64,000 bases of DNA from Ahaetulla prasina (taxonomy: Eukaryota > Chordata > Lepidosauria > Squamata > Colubridae). Location: the NCBI RefSeq assembly GCF_028640845.1, contig NC_080540.1, positions 162,192,438-162,256,437 on the forward strand. The letters run 5' to 3'. The notes below the pieces were generated by a model. It had not been told where the DNA came from. It was given only the letters and a program-made list of their open reading frames with translations, and did not search any database. The translations under genes and the position numbers were made by a program. Positions 43,076 to 53,046 of the stretch are shown here, one piece after another; the first letter of the stretch is position 1; each line of letters begins with the position of its first letter.

Positions 43076-44139
43076 ATATCTGCTTGTATGTTATCTCAGT
43101 TACAGAGCGAATCTTGGCACCTGATTCAATAGAATTAAAAATGCAAGTAAAAAATAACAAGTAAAAATAACAAAAGAACATCAGAGACGTCATGGTGTGC
43201 ACTGAGGAAGGATCACTAAACTATTGATGAGGGAGAAGATTGGTGCCTCCTCATGGGCAACTACCATTTTTGGTTTTTTTTTAGCACATACCATCTTCCC
43301 AGTGATGTTAACGTGTCTTCCAAGGGTGCCTTGTTGGTGGATGCTTCTTAGCCCAGTGCAATGCTTTTAAAATATATGGATAAAAAGGTAGGGGGAAACT
43401 CTATCCACCTACTTTTCTACCAATTGGGGTGGGGGGGGGGATCCAATGAAAATAACTTTCCATTTACTTATACATCTTTTTACAATAAACTGGTAAATTT
43501 CATGGACCAGGCTGCTGGCAAGTGGAATTTCGGTCTTTACTAAAAGCTACCAGCAGATGGCAGCACCAATAGAATAAGCTGCACAATGCAAGTATAGTTG
43601 TCCCCAACATTAGCACCTCAAATCCAGAGGACTAATTAACCAATTAGTCTTTGCATCCTGGCATAGTGCTGACTCTAGTCTTTATTACCCACCGACAATC
43701 TCCTACTATAGATGGCATTTCTTTCTCAATAGTAGTTGGGTGATGAGTGTTTCAATTCACTGACTGCTACTGGTCATGGTTATACAGTACTATAAAATAT
43801 GCCAAATTGCAACTTCTCTTAGTAATAAAGCGGTCCCTTGTCACACACAGCATAAGCCAAGAGACCGAGAAGAGAGGCCAGATGCGAAAGAGGCTTAGGA
43901 TAGTTAGTAGTAGATATAATATTAATCAAATAATATTATCCACAACATAGCTGCCCAGGCCACAGCTGTTGATTTCTTTCTGGGCAACTAAATCTGTGTT
44001 GGGTTTTGCCACTTCAGCTGCAGACCAAGGCACGTCTGATGGGACATATAAAAATATTCTCTGCCCCAGTAAATTATAAAGGAGGTTATCACAAAGTGTT
44101 CTAATGTTCAAAGTTTCAGTCTCTCATTTCTCCAAGGAA
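43076..44139. other. Unassigned sequence
   Basis: About 1.1 kb with no gene. A G run lies at 43430-43440. Confidence 0.5.
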
Positions 44140-44335
44140 AGTCTATCATCTCTGTCCCTATCTCTATCATCTCTATCTCTACTGTCTCTATTTCTATTTA
44201 TTGTCTCTGTCTCTGTCTCTCCCTCTTCCTCTCTATCATCTACCTCTATCACCTTTATCTCTATCATTATCTCTCACTCTCTCATCTCTATCTCTGCCAT
44301 CTCTCTCTCTCCCTCCCTCCCCCCTCTCTCTAACT
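44140..44335. repeat. (TCTATC/TCTCTG)n degenerate microsatellite
   Basis: Imperfect hexamer-like array of TCTATC, TCTCTA and TCTGTC variants. Confidence 0.93.
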
Positions 44336-44689
44336 TGGTTGATAAGTTAGTTCCAGCCTCTTACTTATTGGTTGGTCAGGTACAGATGGATGATGCAGAT
44401 AGAACTTTGTTGATGCACCTGCAAGCTTTTTTCTGCTCCATCACATACCCATCACATTCAACTTTTTTTTTCTTTTTTCAGACCCCCAAACTTAACTCAC
44501 ATCCCATGCTGTGCTGAAAGTGTGTGGCTCTGTGCAGCAGCACAGAGGTATACAAAATAACATCAGAGGTGCCCAAATGGGCCCCACTTCCCGAATAAAT
44601 AATAAAACCAGTAGATGTACAGCTCTATCAAGCCCATTCTTGTTAAGACAATCAAACCCCCCCCCACCAAATACAGTAATTGGGGACAT
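44336..44689. other. Unassigned sequence
   Basis: No gene or repeat recognised apart from a T run near 44464-44478. Confidence 0.5.
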
Positions 44690-44984
44690 AACCAGCAGGT
44701 TCTGACAGGTTCTGGAGAACCGGTAGCAGAAATTTTGAGCAGTTCAGAGAACCGGCAAATACCACCTCTGGCTGGCCACAGATTGGGGTGGGAATGGAGA
44801 TTTTGCAGTATCCTTCCCTCTGAAGTGGGGTAGGAATGGACATTTTGCAGTATCCTTCCCCTGGAGTAGGGAGGGAATGGGGATTTTGCAGTATCCTTCC
44901 CCTGCCACGCCCACCAAGCCACACCACGTCCACCAAGCTACGCCCACAGAACCGGTAGTAAAAAAAAATTGGTTTTCACCACTG
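44690..44984 (-). mobile_element. hAT MITE group 1 (3 modules)
   Basis: From CCAGCAGGTTCTGACAGG to TTGGTTTTCACCACTG. The left end is eroded. Three 42-bp modules (TTTTGCAGTATCCTTCCC). Confidence 0.85.
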
Positions 44985-45135
44985 CTCCCTCTGTTTAAAT
45001 CAATAAACAGCTCCCACAAACAGACAGGTCTAGCAGTATTGCTAGTCTTCCAAAAGCTTGTCCACCCATGCAGATGATATTATGTAAAGCCTAATCATCA
45101 CTTTTTTCAATAGCCAGCTGTGCATTACTTAAACA

Positions 45136-45212
45136 TAATACTCTACTCTACTCTACTCTACTCTACTCTACTCTACTCTACTCTACTCTACTCTACTCTA
45201 CTCTACTCTATT
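45136..45212. repeat. (CTCTA)n microsatellite
   Basis: About 14 perfect pentamers followed by TTCTA variants. Confidence 0.97.
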
Positions 45213-45770
45213 CTATTCTGCTTGCCCACATTGAATGACATCTCAAATTTTGAAGGCCACTCTTCTAATGTGCAGAAGTCCCCATGGAGCTCTTTGTAGC
45301 CCTTTTTTTTTAACACACTGAACAATTCAGTGTTATCAGCAAATGTGGCTAGTCCATTATTCACACCTGATTCCAGATCATTTATAAATATGTTGAAAAG
45401 CACCCATTCTAGGACAGAATCTGAGGGCTTCACTAGTTGCATTCCTCCATTGTGAGAAATATTCTTTTATTATTTGTTTTCTATTCTTTAACTAGTCACT
45501 TCTCCAGAGAACCTGCCCTTTTATTTCATGACTATAAAACGTCATGAGATGCCTTTGAAATTTATTGAAGACTTTTTGAAAATGTAGATAGATGATGTCT
45601 GCTCACTTACACTTATCCACATGTTTATTAACACCCTCAAAAAATTCTAGTATAATATACTTACCATGTTGGGTATGCTTGAATGAGTCTTGTGTTTCTA
45701 AGTGTTTGGTAATTTTATGTTTAATAGTCATGTCCACTACCTTTCCCAGAAGAGATGTCAGGTGACAGGT
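45203..45770 (-). pseudogene. Ancient CR1-type LINE reverse transcriptase fragment
   Basis: On the minus strand, 45442-45203 is open and encodes VLFNIFINDLESGV then FADNTELFSV. This is the region around the RT catalytic box, with the second Asp of FADD changed to Asn. Upstream minus sequence to about 45770 contains several stops but keeps recognisable stretches (THQHGK-like and DIIYLHFQKVF-like). Old, heavily mutated, with no start. Confidence 0.7.
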
Positions 45771-45820
45771 CTAGAGTCGGAAACGACTAGCACATATGTA
45801 CGAGGGGAACCTTTACCTTT
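45771..45820 (+). mobile_element. Sauria-type SINE tail fragment
   Basis: CTAGAGTCGGAAACGACTAG through GGGGAACCTTTACCTTTA. The head is absent. Confidence 0.85.
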
Positions 45821-45985
45821 AGTGCTTTACAGTCCTCTCTAAGCGGTTTACAGTCAGCATGTTGCCCCCAACAATCTAGGTCCTCATTTTACTCAAAAGG
45901 ATGGAAGGCTGAGTCAACTTTGAGTTGGTCAGGATCAAACTGACTGTTTGCAATACTGCATTCTCACCACTGCGTCACCACCAAC
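45821..45985 (-). mobile_element. SINE type 2 (copy 2), minus
   Basis: Minus orientation: AGTGCTTTACAGTCCTCTCT tail, CAATCTAGGTCCTCATTTTA central domain, then a decayed tRNA-like head. It is joined tail to tail with the preceding SINE fragment. Confidence 0.8.
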
Positions 45986-46582
45986 CCATAGTAAATCAGG
46001 TAACCAACCATGGCCTTAACCAACCATGCGTTGAGTTGCCTTGCCATGTGTAAACCTGGGACAGTCTCCTCATTTGGGGGCTATGTAGAGGAACCAATTA
46101 TTCTTGGGCTGTCATTATTGAGACAAATTCAGCAGCCTGCTCTCCTTTTGGGTTGCACCTGCTTCTCCAGTTCATCAGGTGCTGAGAAAGACGTAGCTGT
46201 ACATTACAGATTGCTGATTCTGCCACAGACATTGGTCTCATAATGTCTTTCTGGAAAGCTCCAACGGTGGCATCTTTGTGCTAGTCTCCCCCCTCCATCC
46301 CTTGAATGTGGACTAGGATAAAGATCCCCGCCTTTATTATAGTCGAGCTTTTTTTAAAAAAAGTTATTGAATATTAAATTTAAATGAATGTTAGCTAATT
46401 TTAAATATTAAAATTAAGTATTAATATTTAACATATTAATTAAATAAGCATTAAAATATTATTATCATTTAAATATTATATAATATTTGGGGAGCAGATA
46501 GTCAGAAAATCACGGAGAACTTCTAGAAGGGATGCAGATTTAATCTGGGATCATGATGACCCCTCAGCAATCAAAAGACACC
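45986..46582. other. Unassigned, with AT-rich patch
   Basis: No gene. 46345-46490 is made almost only of TTAAATATTAA-like words. Confidence 0.5.
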
Positions 46583-46587
46583 ATAAC

Positions 46588-46775
46588 TGTTAAGTTCGGG
46601 CAATGAAGAGGCAGGAGACCAGTGAGTGACAACAGCTCTTTAGTTTATTGTGACCCCAGCGAACACAACCAGCAAAAACCCCTCTTTAAATACTCTTTTG
46701 GTTGAGGCTTCAACCAATCAGCAACGTGCAATTTTCCCGCCCAAAATTCCCTCTCAAAGATCAAAATACATTACA
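46588..46775 (-). repeat. Gypsy 3' LTR
   Basis: 188 bp, TGTAATG...CTTAACA on the minus strand. It differs from the 5' LTR at three sites (A/G near 46669, G/A near 46739 and A/T near 46760). Confidence 0.96.
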
Positions 46776-46788
46776 CTCCTTCCCTCCC
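46776..46788 (-). other. Polypurine tract of the Gypsy element
   Basis: On the minus strand GGGAGGGAAGGAG directly precedes the 3' LTR, the usual primer for plus-strand DNA synthesis. Confidence 0.9.
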
Positions 46789-46826
46789 AGAACGCTTTGT
46801 ACCTCTATTTACATAATATTTACATG

Positions 46827-47339
46827 CTATTTCTCTACGTAGTCACGCAGATAGACAGGGCGTTTCCTAACTCTTTCTGACCTGCTCAGTTCATTCTCTG
46901 GGAGAGAGTCGAGCTGGTCGGAGGGACTGTTTGTTCCTCCCAGCTCCTCCTCTAGGCCGTCCGGCCCTGGATTATTGGCTGAGTCGTTCCTGTTGCCTTC
47001 AGGAGGAACCAGTTGGCGTCGCTGGACTTCATCGGAATCAGATAAGTCCTCCGCTCGCCTCGGGTTTGAGTCAGCTGCAGATTCAAACAATTGGCCTGGT
47101 TGTTTGGTTTCTAGTTTGTTTGGTATACGTTTTCTTAACTGGTCTATGTGGCGTTTCCATACCCGGCCGTCCTCCATGTCTACTACGTATGATTTGGGTC
47201 CGGTTATGCCCAGAATTTCCCCCTTTAACCATGTTGGGCCCTCGCTATAGTTGTTTGCCCATACTGGGTCACCCACCTTCATTTCCCTGGTTTTTCCTTG
47301 AATACCCTTGTACCCGTCTGGGGTATAAGTTGGGTTTAG
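46827..47339 (-). pseudogene. Integrase C-terminal domain and tail
   Basis: Continues in the same frame as the integrase core, after the in-frame TGA at about 47340. From the Met at 47282: MKVGDPVWANNY, WLKGEILGITGPKSYVV and WKRHIDQLRKR form the SH3-like DNA-binding C-terminal domain typical of Gypsy integrases. An acidic Ser/Asn/Pro-rich tail of about 80 residues follows, ending RSERVRKRPVYLRDYVEK. Separated from the core only by a single nonsense codon. Confidence 0.85.
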
Positions 47340-48119
47340 TCAGTCTAGCGGGCACCTGAGTTTCCTGCCCATTAAGAGTTCCGCTGGGCTGCGGCCAGTT
47401 GTTACACAAGGGGTCCTATGTTGGACGGCCAGGAAAATGTCTATTTTCGTTTGCCAGTCGCCTGGACTTATCCTAGATAGCGCTTCCTTGGTGCTCCGAA
47501 CGAAACGTTCTGCAAGTCCGTTCGTCACCGGGTGGAAAGGCGCCGAGAGGACATGTCTGATGCCCTCTCCTGCTAAATACCCCTCAAACTGGTTTGCCGT
47601 GAATTGCGGGCCGTTGTCAGAGACTAGGGTGTCGGGCAGGCCATGTGTTACGAATAGATGCCTTAGGACTGTGATTACTGCTTCGGCCGTTGTGCTTTTC
47701 ATGAGGATTATTTCTAACCATTTTGAGTAGGCATCTACTACAATTAAAAAGGTCTGCCCATGGAACGGCCCCGCAAAATCTATGTGAATCCTGGACCAAG
47801 GCCCCTGGGGTTTCTCCCACTCTCTAACTGGGGCTGTAGGGGGTAGCGACCTCGACTCTTGGCAGGATTGGCATTTCCCTACCCTGTCGCTGATGTCCTT
47901 ATCCATTAAGGGCCACCATACATAACTCCTCACTAAACTCTTCATCCGCACAATCCCTGGGTGGCCCACATGCAACAGTTCCAACACATTTTTGCGTAAT
48001 TTTTCTGGGATAACTACCCTATCCCCCCATAACAGACACCCCCCTTGAACAGACAGTTCTGATTGTTTTTTCGCAAAGTCTTTGAACGCCGCCCAGCGGG
48101 CCAACCCCTTTGCACCCAA
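47340..48119 (-). pseudogene. Gypsy integrase core
   Basis: A 259-codon frame that joins the new strand of retroelement DNA to the host chromosome. Residues from the Met at 48119: HHCC zinc-binding domain His50, His53, Cys83, Cys86 (HVGHPG...CQSCQ); catalytic D,D35E triad Asp114 (IHIDFAGPF), Asp168 (LVSDNGPQF) and Glu204 (GLAERF). All catalytic residues are intact. Its frame differs from that of the upstream polymerase region: a frameshift lies near 48090-48110, where both frames overlap. The 3' end is an in-frame TGA that cuts off the C-terminal domain at 46827-47339. Confidence 0.93.
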
Positions 48120-50104
48120 CCGATTACAGTCCGTATTGTAATGTCTCTATAAGATGCCCTAGCCACCTGCTTGGATGTGACTGGGCCAGAGTCCAAAGAG
48201 TCAATTAGTAAGACGGGTGTCCCCGGGGTGGGGTCTTCAATTGTCTCTGGTAAAGGGCATCTGCTCAGAGCGTCCGCATGCCCCAAGTCTTTTCCTGGGC
48301 AGTGGAGCAATTTGTAGGAGTATGCCGCCAGGAAAATAGTCCATCGGGTCAGCCTGGGAGAAAGTGCCACGGGTGTTGGGCGGTCACCCGCTAAAAGCCC
48401 TAGAAGGGGTCTGTGGTCCGTGACTATCTCGAAATCTCGCCCGAACAAGTATTCGTGGAATTTCTTAACCCCGGAGACTATGGCCAACGCTTCCCTATCT
48501 AACTGGCTGTAGTTCCTTTCTGCAGAGGACATCGTCTTGGAATAATACGCTATAGGGGCTTCTCTTCTATTCGGTAACCTATGGCTGAGCACCGCCCCCA
48601 CCCCATATGGTGAAGCATCGCAAACTAGCACTAGTGGCAACGTGCCATTGTACTGGATGAGGAGGCTATCGCTGGACAAAAGGTTTTTTACCCCCTCAAA
48701 TGCCCTAGCCTCTTCTCTGCCCCAGGACCACACAGCTTTCTTTGCTAGCAACTTATGTAGCAGTTCGGCTACTGTTGCTTTATTCTTCAAGAATACCGCA
48801 TAAAAATTAACAAGCCCCAAGAATGCCTGTAATTCTGTTTTATTTTTGGGGGCTGGGGCCTTTCTAATGGCCCGTACCTTGCTCTCCGTGGGGTGGATCC
48901 CTTCCCTGTCTATTCGGTATCCTAGGAATTCTACAGATTTCACCCCAATGTGGCATTTGTTTAGCTTAACTTTAAGCCCCGCAGACCTAAAAATGCCCAA
49001 CACCTTCCTTAGTTTTACCCCAAGTTCCTCTAAGTTTTCAGCTGATACCAATACATCGTCGAAGTATGGTACCACTCCTGGCAGGCCCTGTAATAATCGC
49101 TCCATTAGGTTCTGGAAGAGCCCTGGGGCCACGCTAACTCCGAACTGGAGTCGCGTACATTTGAAAGCCCCGCGGTGCATGACAATTGTCTGCGCCTCAG
49201 CTGTGCTGCTATCTACAGGTAGCTGCTGGTAGGCTTGGGCCAAATCGAGTTTGGCGAAGACCTGCCCTTGCCCTAATGAGTGTAGCAAATGTTGCACCAC
49301 TGGAACGGGGTATGCACTTTTCTGCAATGCTTTGTTAAGCGTTGCTTTGTAGTCAGCGCAAATCCGGACCGAACCGTCCGGTTTGACTGGGGTTACTATG
49401 GGTGTCTCCCATTTTGCATGATTGACGGGGACTAGTATTCCCTGGCTTACTAGCTTGTCCAATTCTCGGTCAATTTTAGGCTTTAGGGCGAATGGAACCC
49501 TCCTAGCCTTTAACCGGATGGGGGCGACTTGGGGGTCAAGGTTGAAAGAAATAGGGGTCCCCACGTACTTGCCCAGGCAATCCTTGAATACATCCTCGAA
49601 CTCCTTCAGTAGTTCCTCTCTGAGGATGACGTCGCTCCTGTGGACCCCGGTCACTCCCATGCCCAAAGCTCGGAACCAGTCCAGCCCTAGCAAACTCGGT
49701 AGAGTTCCGTTTACTATGGTGATCGGCAGGGTCTTTTTGAATTGTCCATATTTGACTTGGACGGATGTGGCTCCTCGAACAGGGATCCGATTCCCCTGGT
49801 AGTCCTGCACTCTCAGCTTCTGGGTTTGTAGCTGACGTTTAGCGATCGCTGGCAAGTCTCTCACGATGGTGTCCCAGGACATAATTGTGATTGACGACCC
49901 CATGTCTACTTCCATGGGGCACTGCACCCCTTCAATGTAGACTTGGGTAAATATTTTCTTCTCTGGTCGTGTCGATGCGTGGCCCACTCTCACAGTGGTC
50001 TGGTTTAACTTCGCGCCCTTTTTAAATGGACCAATCCTGGGCCGCTTCGCTGCTCCCGCGCTCTGATTGGTCGGTTTGAATTTTTGGCGGGAAGGTTGGG
50101 GGGC
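48014..50104 (-). pseudogene. Gypsy pol: protease, reverse transcriptase, RNase H
   Basis: In frame with gag, directly after its TGA. Numbering from the Met at 49993. The protease region has VDMGSS at 29-34, where aspartic proteases have DTG or DSG, and the downstream LLGLDWF at 101-107. Reverse transcriptase: ADYKATLNKAL 213-223, VFAKLDLAQAYQQL 245-258 (catalytic Asp250), YFDD 310-313 (catalytic pair), FLGYRI 356-361. Thumb: TELQAFLGLVNFY. RNase H: VCDASPYGVG with Asp459, DREAL with Glu501, TDHRPLLGLL with Asp526. The frame runs out at 48014 because of a frameshift before the integrase. RT and RNase H look intact; the protease Thr-to-Met change probably abolishes processing. Confidence 0.94.
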
Positions 50105-50860
50105 TCAGCAGGCCCGAGCTATGTGTCCTTTTTTTTCACACCGCCGACAAACCGCATCCTTGAATCTGCAGTTTTGCCGTTGGTGTTGCCCCCCACAACT
50201 CACACATTCGTCCCGGTCACCTCTCTCCAGCCTCCCGGTGTGGAACACCTCTTCCTCTTCCTCACCTTCCGATTCGGCCTGGACTTCCTCACTGTGGACC
50301 GGTGTAGTCTTTGTCCCGGCACCCTGCGTTTGGCTTGGCAAGCTCTCCGCCGCCTTGGTGGACATCTCATGAGCTCTGGCTTCGTCTAGGGCTATCGCTA
50401 AAGTCAGGTTGCTTTTAGACAGCAGCCGCCTTTGTAGTCTGATGTCCCTGACCCCACAAATGAGTTGTTCGAGTAAAGAATCCTCCAAATCTCTGTACTC
50501 GCAGTGGTTTGCGGCTTTCCTCAATGCGGCCATGTACACACTTATTGATTCGCCTTCTCGCTGTACCCATTGCCTCAATTCAAAACGTTGGACGAACTTT
50601 GAGGGTACCGGTGCGTAGTGCGCTCGAAGTGTTGTTTGTAGTGTCTGCCACGGTACCGATTGTACCGGCGTTGGCTCTGAGAGTGACTCCGCCATATCGA
50701 AGACCTCTGGACTGCAGTGGCTCAGGAAGTATGCTCGCTTCCGATTGTCCGAGACTCCCTGTAGTTCGTTTGCTTCGAGGAAACACTCGAAGCGAGCCAT
50801 GTACGACCCCCATTTCTCCTTTGCTGGGTCGAATGGCGCTGGCGGCGTGTAGCTGGACAT
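50105..50860 (-). CDS. Gypsy gag (nucleocapsid-containing) protein
   Basis: A 251-codon frame starting about 100 bp inside the 5' LTR, at the first Met of the transcript leader. The N-terminal two thirds are capsid-like, with KWGSYMARFECFLEANEL at about 16-33, RAYFLSHCSPEVFD, HYAPVPSKFVQRFELRQW, and a LLEQLICGVRD helix. An acidic EGEEEEEV linker follows. The C-terminus holds two zinc knuckles, C-x2-C-x3-H-x4-C at 219-231 and C-x2-C-x4-H-x4-C at 238-251, for RNA binding. A TGA follows the last Cys and pol continues in the same frame. In relatives gag and pol are often one frame or joined by stop readthrough, so this TGA may be either regulatory or a mutation. Confidence 0.92.
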   Translation of the reverse strand: MSSYTPPAPFDPAKEKWGSYMARFECFLEANELQGVSDNRKRAYFLSHCSPEVFDMAESLSEPTPVQSVPWQTLQTTLRAHYAPVPSKFVQRFELRQWVQREGESISVYMAALRKAANHCEYRDLEDSLLEQLICGVRDIRLQRRLLSKSNLTLAIALDEARAHEMSTKAAESLPSQTQGAGTKTTPVHSEEVQAESEGEEEEEVFHTGRLERGDRDECVSCGGQHQRQNCRFKDAVCRRCEKKGHIARAC

Positions 50861-50945
50861 CGCTATTTTCCCCCTTCGAGAACTGGCTGGGTTTTCGAAT
50901 TCCTGGTTCCTTCAGCTCTTTCTTTCAATCTCACTGCCTCAACAT

Positions 50946-50961
50946 CTCACCTTCGTCGCCA
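50946..50961 (-). other. Primer-binding site, tRNA-Ser type
   Basis: On the minus strand, one base after the 5' LTR, TGGCGACGAAGGTGAG. The first nine bases are complementary to the 3' end of eukaryotic tRNA-Ser(GCU) plus CCA as I know it, with a mismatch further in. Confidence 0.75.
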
Positions 50962-50962
50962 A

Positions 50963-51150
50963 TGTTAAGTTCGGGCAATGAAGAGGCAGGAGACCAGTGA
51001 GTGACAACAGCTCTTTAGTTTATTGTGACCCCAGCGAACACAACCGGCAAAAACCCCTCTTTAAATACTCTTTTGGTTGAGGCTTCAACCAATCAGCAAC
51101 GTGCAATTTTCCCACCCAAAATTCCCTCTCAAAGTTCAAAATACATTACA
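50963..51150 (-). repeat. Gypsy 5' LTR
   Basis: 188 bp. On the minus strand, in order: a CCAAT-type box in inverted form (GATTGGTTG), a TATA-like TATTTAAAG and a poly(A) signal AATAAA within CACAATAAACT. These make it a compact promoter and polyadenylation unit. Confidence 0.95.
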
Positions 51151-51261
51151 ATAACTTATCTACAGGCATGATACAAAGATGGAAATCCCATTCTTCCCCA
51201 TGTTTCTTCCACAGCTGGGAAACAAGTGTTAATGTGCTGTAAATACTGTTGAATAGTTTGA

Positions 51262-51490
51262 TTCAGGAGCGGTGGTGGTGCAGTGTTTATAATGCAGTAT
51301 TGCAGGCTAATTCTGTTGACTGCCATCTATTCGATACTGACCGGCTCAGGGTTGACTCAGCCTTCCATTCTTCCGAGGTCAGTAAAATGAAGACCCATAT
51401 TGTTGGGGGCAATAGGCTGACTCTGTAAACCGCTTAGAGAGGGCTGTAAAAGCACTGAGAAGTGGTATATAAGTCTAAGGGCTATTGCTG
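51262..51490 (+). mobile_element. SINE type 2 (copy 3)
   Basis: GGTGGTGCAGTGTTTATAATGC head, GTTGACTCAGCCTTCCATTC and AAAATGAAGACCCATATTGT central domain, AAACCGCTTAGAGAGGGCTG and AAGTCTAAGGGCTATTGC tail. Confidence 0.88.
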
Positions 51491-51497
51491 ATTGAAA

Positions 51498-51962
51498 TTA
51501 CCATATTTTTCAGAGTATAAGATGCACCTTTCCCCCCCCAAAAAGAGGGTGAAAATCTGGGTGCATCTTATACTCCTAATGTAGCCCCACCCAGCTTCTC
51601 AAACGGAGATTTCAGAGGCTGAAAAAAGCATCAGAAACTAAGCTTCAGAAAAGAAGCCCCTAAACAGAGCTTCAGAGGGTTTTTTTCTGAAGCTGTTTTG
51701 GAGGCTTTCAGAGGCAGAAAAAAGTTTTTTCTGAATCAGAGTTTCAGAAGTTTCAGAGGAAGGAAAAAAAGCAAAAAAAAAAGCAAGGCACAGAGCTCAC
51801 AACCAAGGAACCTGCTGCTAAAATTCACCTCTGGGAACAGCTGATTGGGGGTATTCCTGGAGGCCGATCCACCTGCCAATCAGCATTTTTCTTATTTTCT
51901 ACCCCAAAAACTAAGGTGCGTCTTATACTCTGGTGCGTCTTATACTTTGAAAAATATGGTAA
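51498..51962. mobile_element. Non-autonomous TIR DNA transposon
   Basis: About 30-bp inverted ends, TTACCATATTTTTCAGAGTA continuing to ATGCACC on the left and the matching inverted text on the right (two mismatches). The right end has GTGCGTCTTATACT duplicated. The superfamily is undecided because the target duplication (AAATT or shorter) is ambiguous. Confidence 0.75.
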
Positions 51963-52310
51963 TTTTATTTAAATGTTTGTGTGTGTGTCACAGGCATTGA
52001 CTCTGCTTTTTTGTGCTTGAAGTGATGATCTGAGATTCCAGAGGCATCCTGCCCCAAAAAACCCAAGGTCGTTGCGATAGTGATGCAATCAGTCTTTCAT
52101 CTCTTTTTATTGTGGAGATGAAACGGAGACAGTTCAAAAAGTGTCATTCAGCCGGCGCAACTAACCTCTATGTTCAAGATAGTCTTTTTTATTCATGTTT
52201 TTGTTATTTGTTAAGGATGCACATCGAATGAATGATGATGGCCTGAAGAGGATTACTTATAACTCTGGATTGCAGGTATTGCTGAGGAAAAGGAAGGTAT
52301 TTGTCCAGCT
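51963..52310. other. Unassigned sequence
   Basis: No gene or repeat recognised. Confidence 0.5.
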
Positions 52311-52805
52311 CATAATAACAGAGCTGGAAGGGACCTTGGAGGTCTTCTAGTCCAACCCCCTGCCCAGGCAGGAAAACCTACACCATTTCAGACAAATGGC
52401 TATCCAACATCTTCTTAAAAACTTCCAGTGTTGGAGCATTCACAACTTTTGGAGGCAAGTTGTTCCACTTATTGATTGTTCTAACTGTCAGAAAATTTCT
52501 CCTTAGTTCTAAGTTGCTTCTCTCCTTGATTAGTTTCCACCCATTGCTTCTTGTTCTGCCCTCAGGTGCTTTGGAGAATAGTTTGACTCCCTCTTCTTTG
52601 TGGCAGCCCCTGAGATATTGGAACACAGCTATCATGTCTCCCCTAGTCCTTCTTTTCATTAAACTTGACATACCCAGTTCCTGCAACTGTTCTTCATACG
52701 TTTTAGCCTCCAGTCCCCTATTCATCTTTGTTGCTCTTCTCTGCACTCTTTCCAGAGTTTCAACATCATACTTAAAGAGGTCTTTGGTGGTTTCCTTTGC
52801 TTAGG
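52311..52805 (-). mobile_element. CR1-like LINE 3' end, best-preserved copy
   Basis: The minus frame 52746-52378 (122 codons) is open to the natural stop. It encodes the C-terminus of a CR1-type ORF2: MQRRATKMNRGLEAKTYEE, LMKRRTRGDMIAVFQYLRG, LELRRNFLTVRTINKWNNLP, FKKMLDSHLSEMV. The 3' block AGGGACCTTGGAGGTCTTCT follows at the low-coordinate end. It is the template family for the ends at 8636, 38632 and 41691. Confidence 0.92.
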
Positions 52806-52859
52806 TGGATGTAGGCAAAAATAATTGGCAACGGCAATAAAGAAAATGGGACAGATGGA

Positions 52860-53046
52860 AGTTTATTTTTATTTATTTTATTTATTTTGTCACACAGTAT
52901 ATATAACCATAAGCATGTAGTAACTATACAATATATAAGCATATATATAAGTATGAGTATGTAATAACTATATTAATTGGATATAACGAAAGGAAACAAT
53001 AGGACAGGAACGGTAGGCACGCTTGTGCTCTTATGCACGCCCCTTA
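52860..53046 (-). mobile_element. CR1/L3-like LINE 3' tail (copy 3)
   Basis: TTTATTTATTTTATTTATTT tail, then AATAGGACAGGAACGGTAGG and TTATGCACGCCCCTTAAG, as in the tails at 5540-5600 and 14440-14480. Only the non-coding end is present. Confidence 0.85.

Larger units (their letters stand above)
46588..51150 (-). mobile_element. Complete Ty3/Gypsy LTR retrotransposon
   Basis: A 4563-bp minus-strand element flanked by a perfect 5-bp duplication ATAAC (46583-46587 and 51151-51155). It has two 188-bp LTRs, a primer-binding site, gag with two zinc knuckles, protease, reverse transcriptase, RNase H, integrase and a polypurine tract, in canonical Gypsy order. The gag style (KWGSYMARFECFLEANEL, RAYFLSHCSPEVFD) suggests the Mag-like lineage, tentatively. 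The LTRs differ at 3 of 188 positions, so insertion is recent on the scale of this window. Coding breaks are one frameshift, two in-frame TGA codons and a changed protease active-site motif. No env. Confidence 0.96.

Noticed and set aside
42841..43202. Frames through TA and CT repeats
   Set aside because: Low-complexity only.
46931..47359. 142-codon plus-strand frame
   Set aside because: It is antisense to the Gypsy integrase C-terminal region, which has clear domain motifs on the minus strand.
48846..49802. Plus-strand frames of 126-128 codons
   Set aside because: They are shadows of the Gypsy reverse transcriptase and protease frame on the opposite strand.
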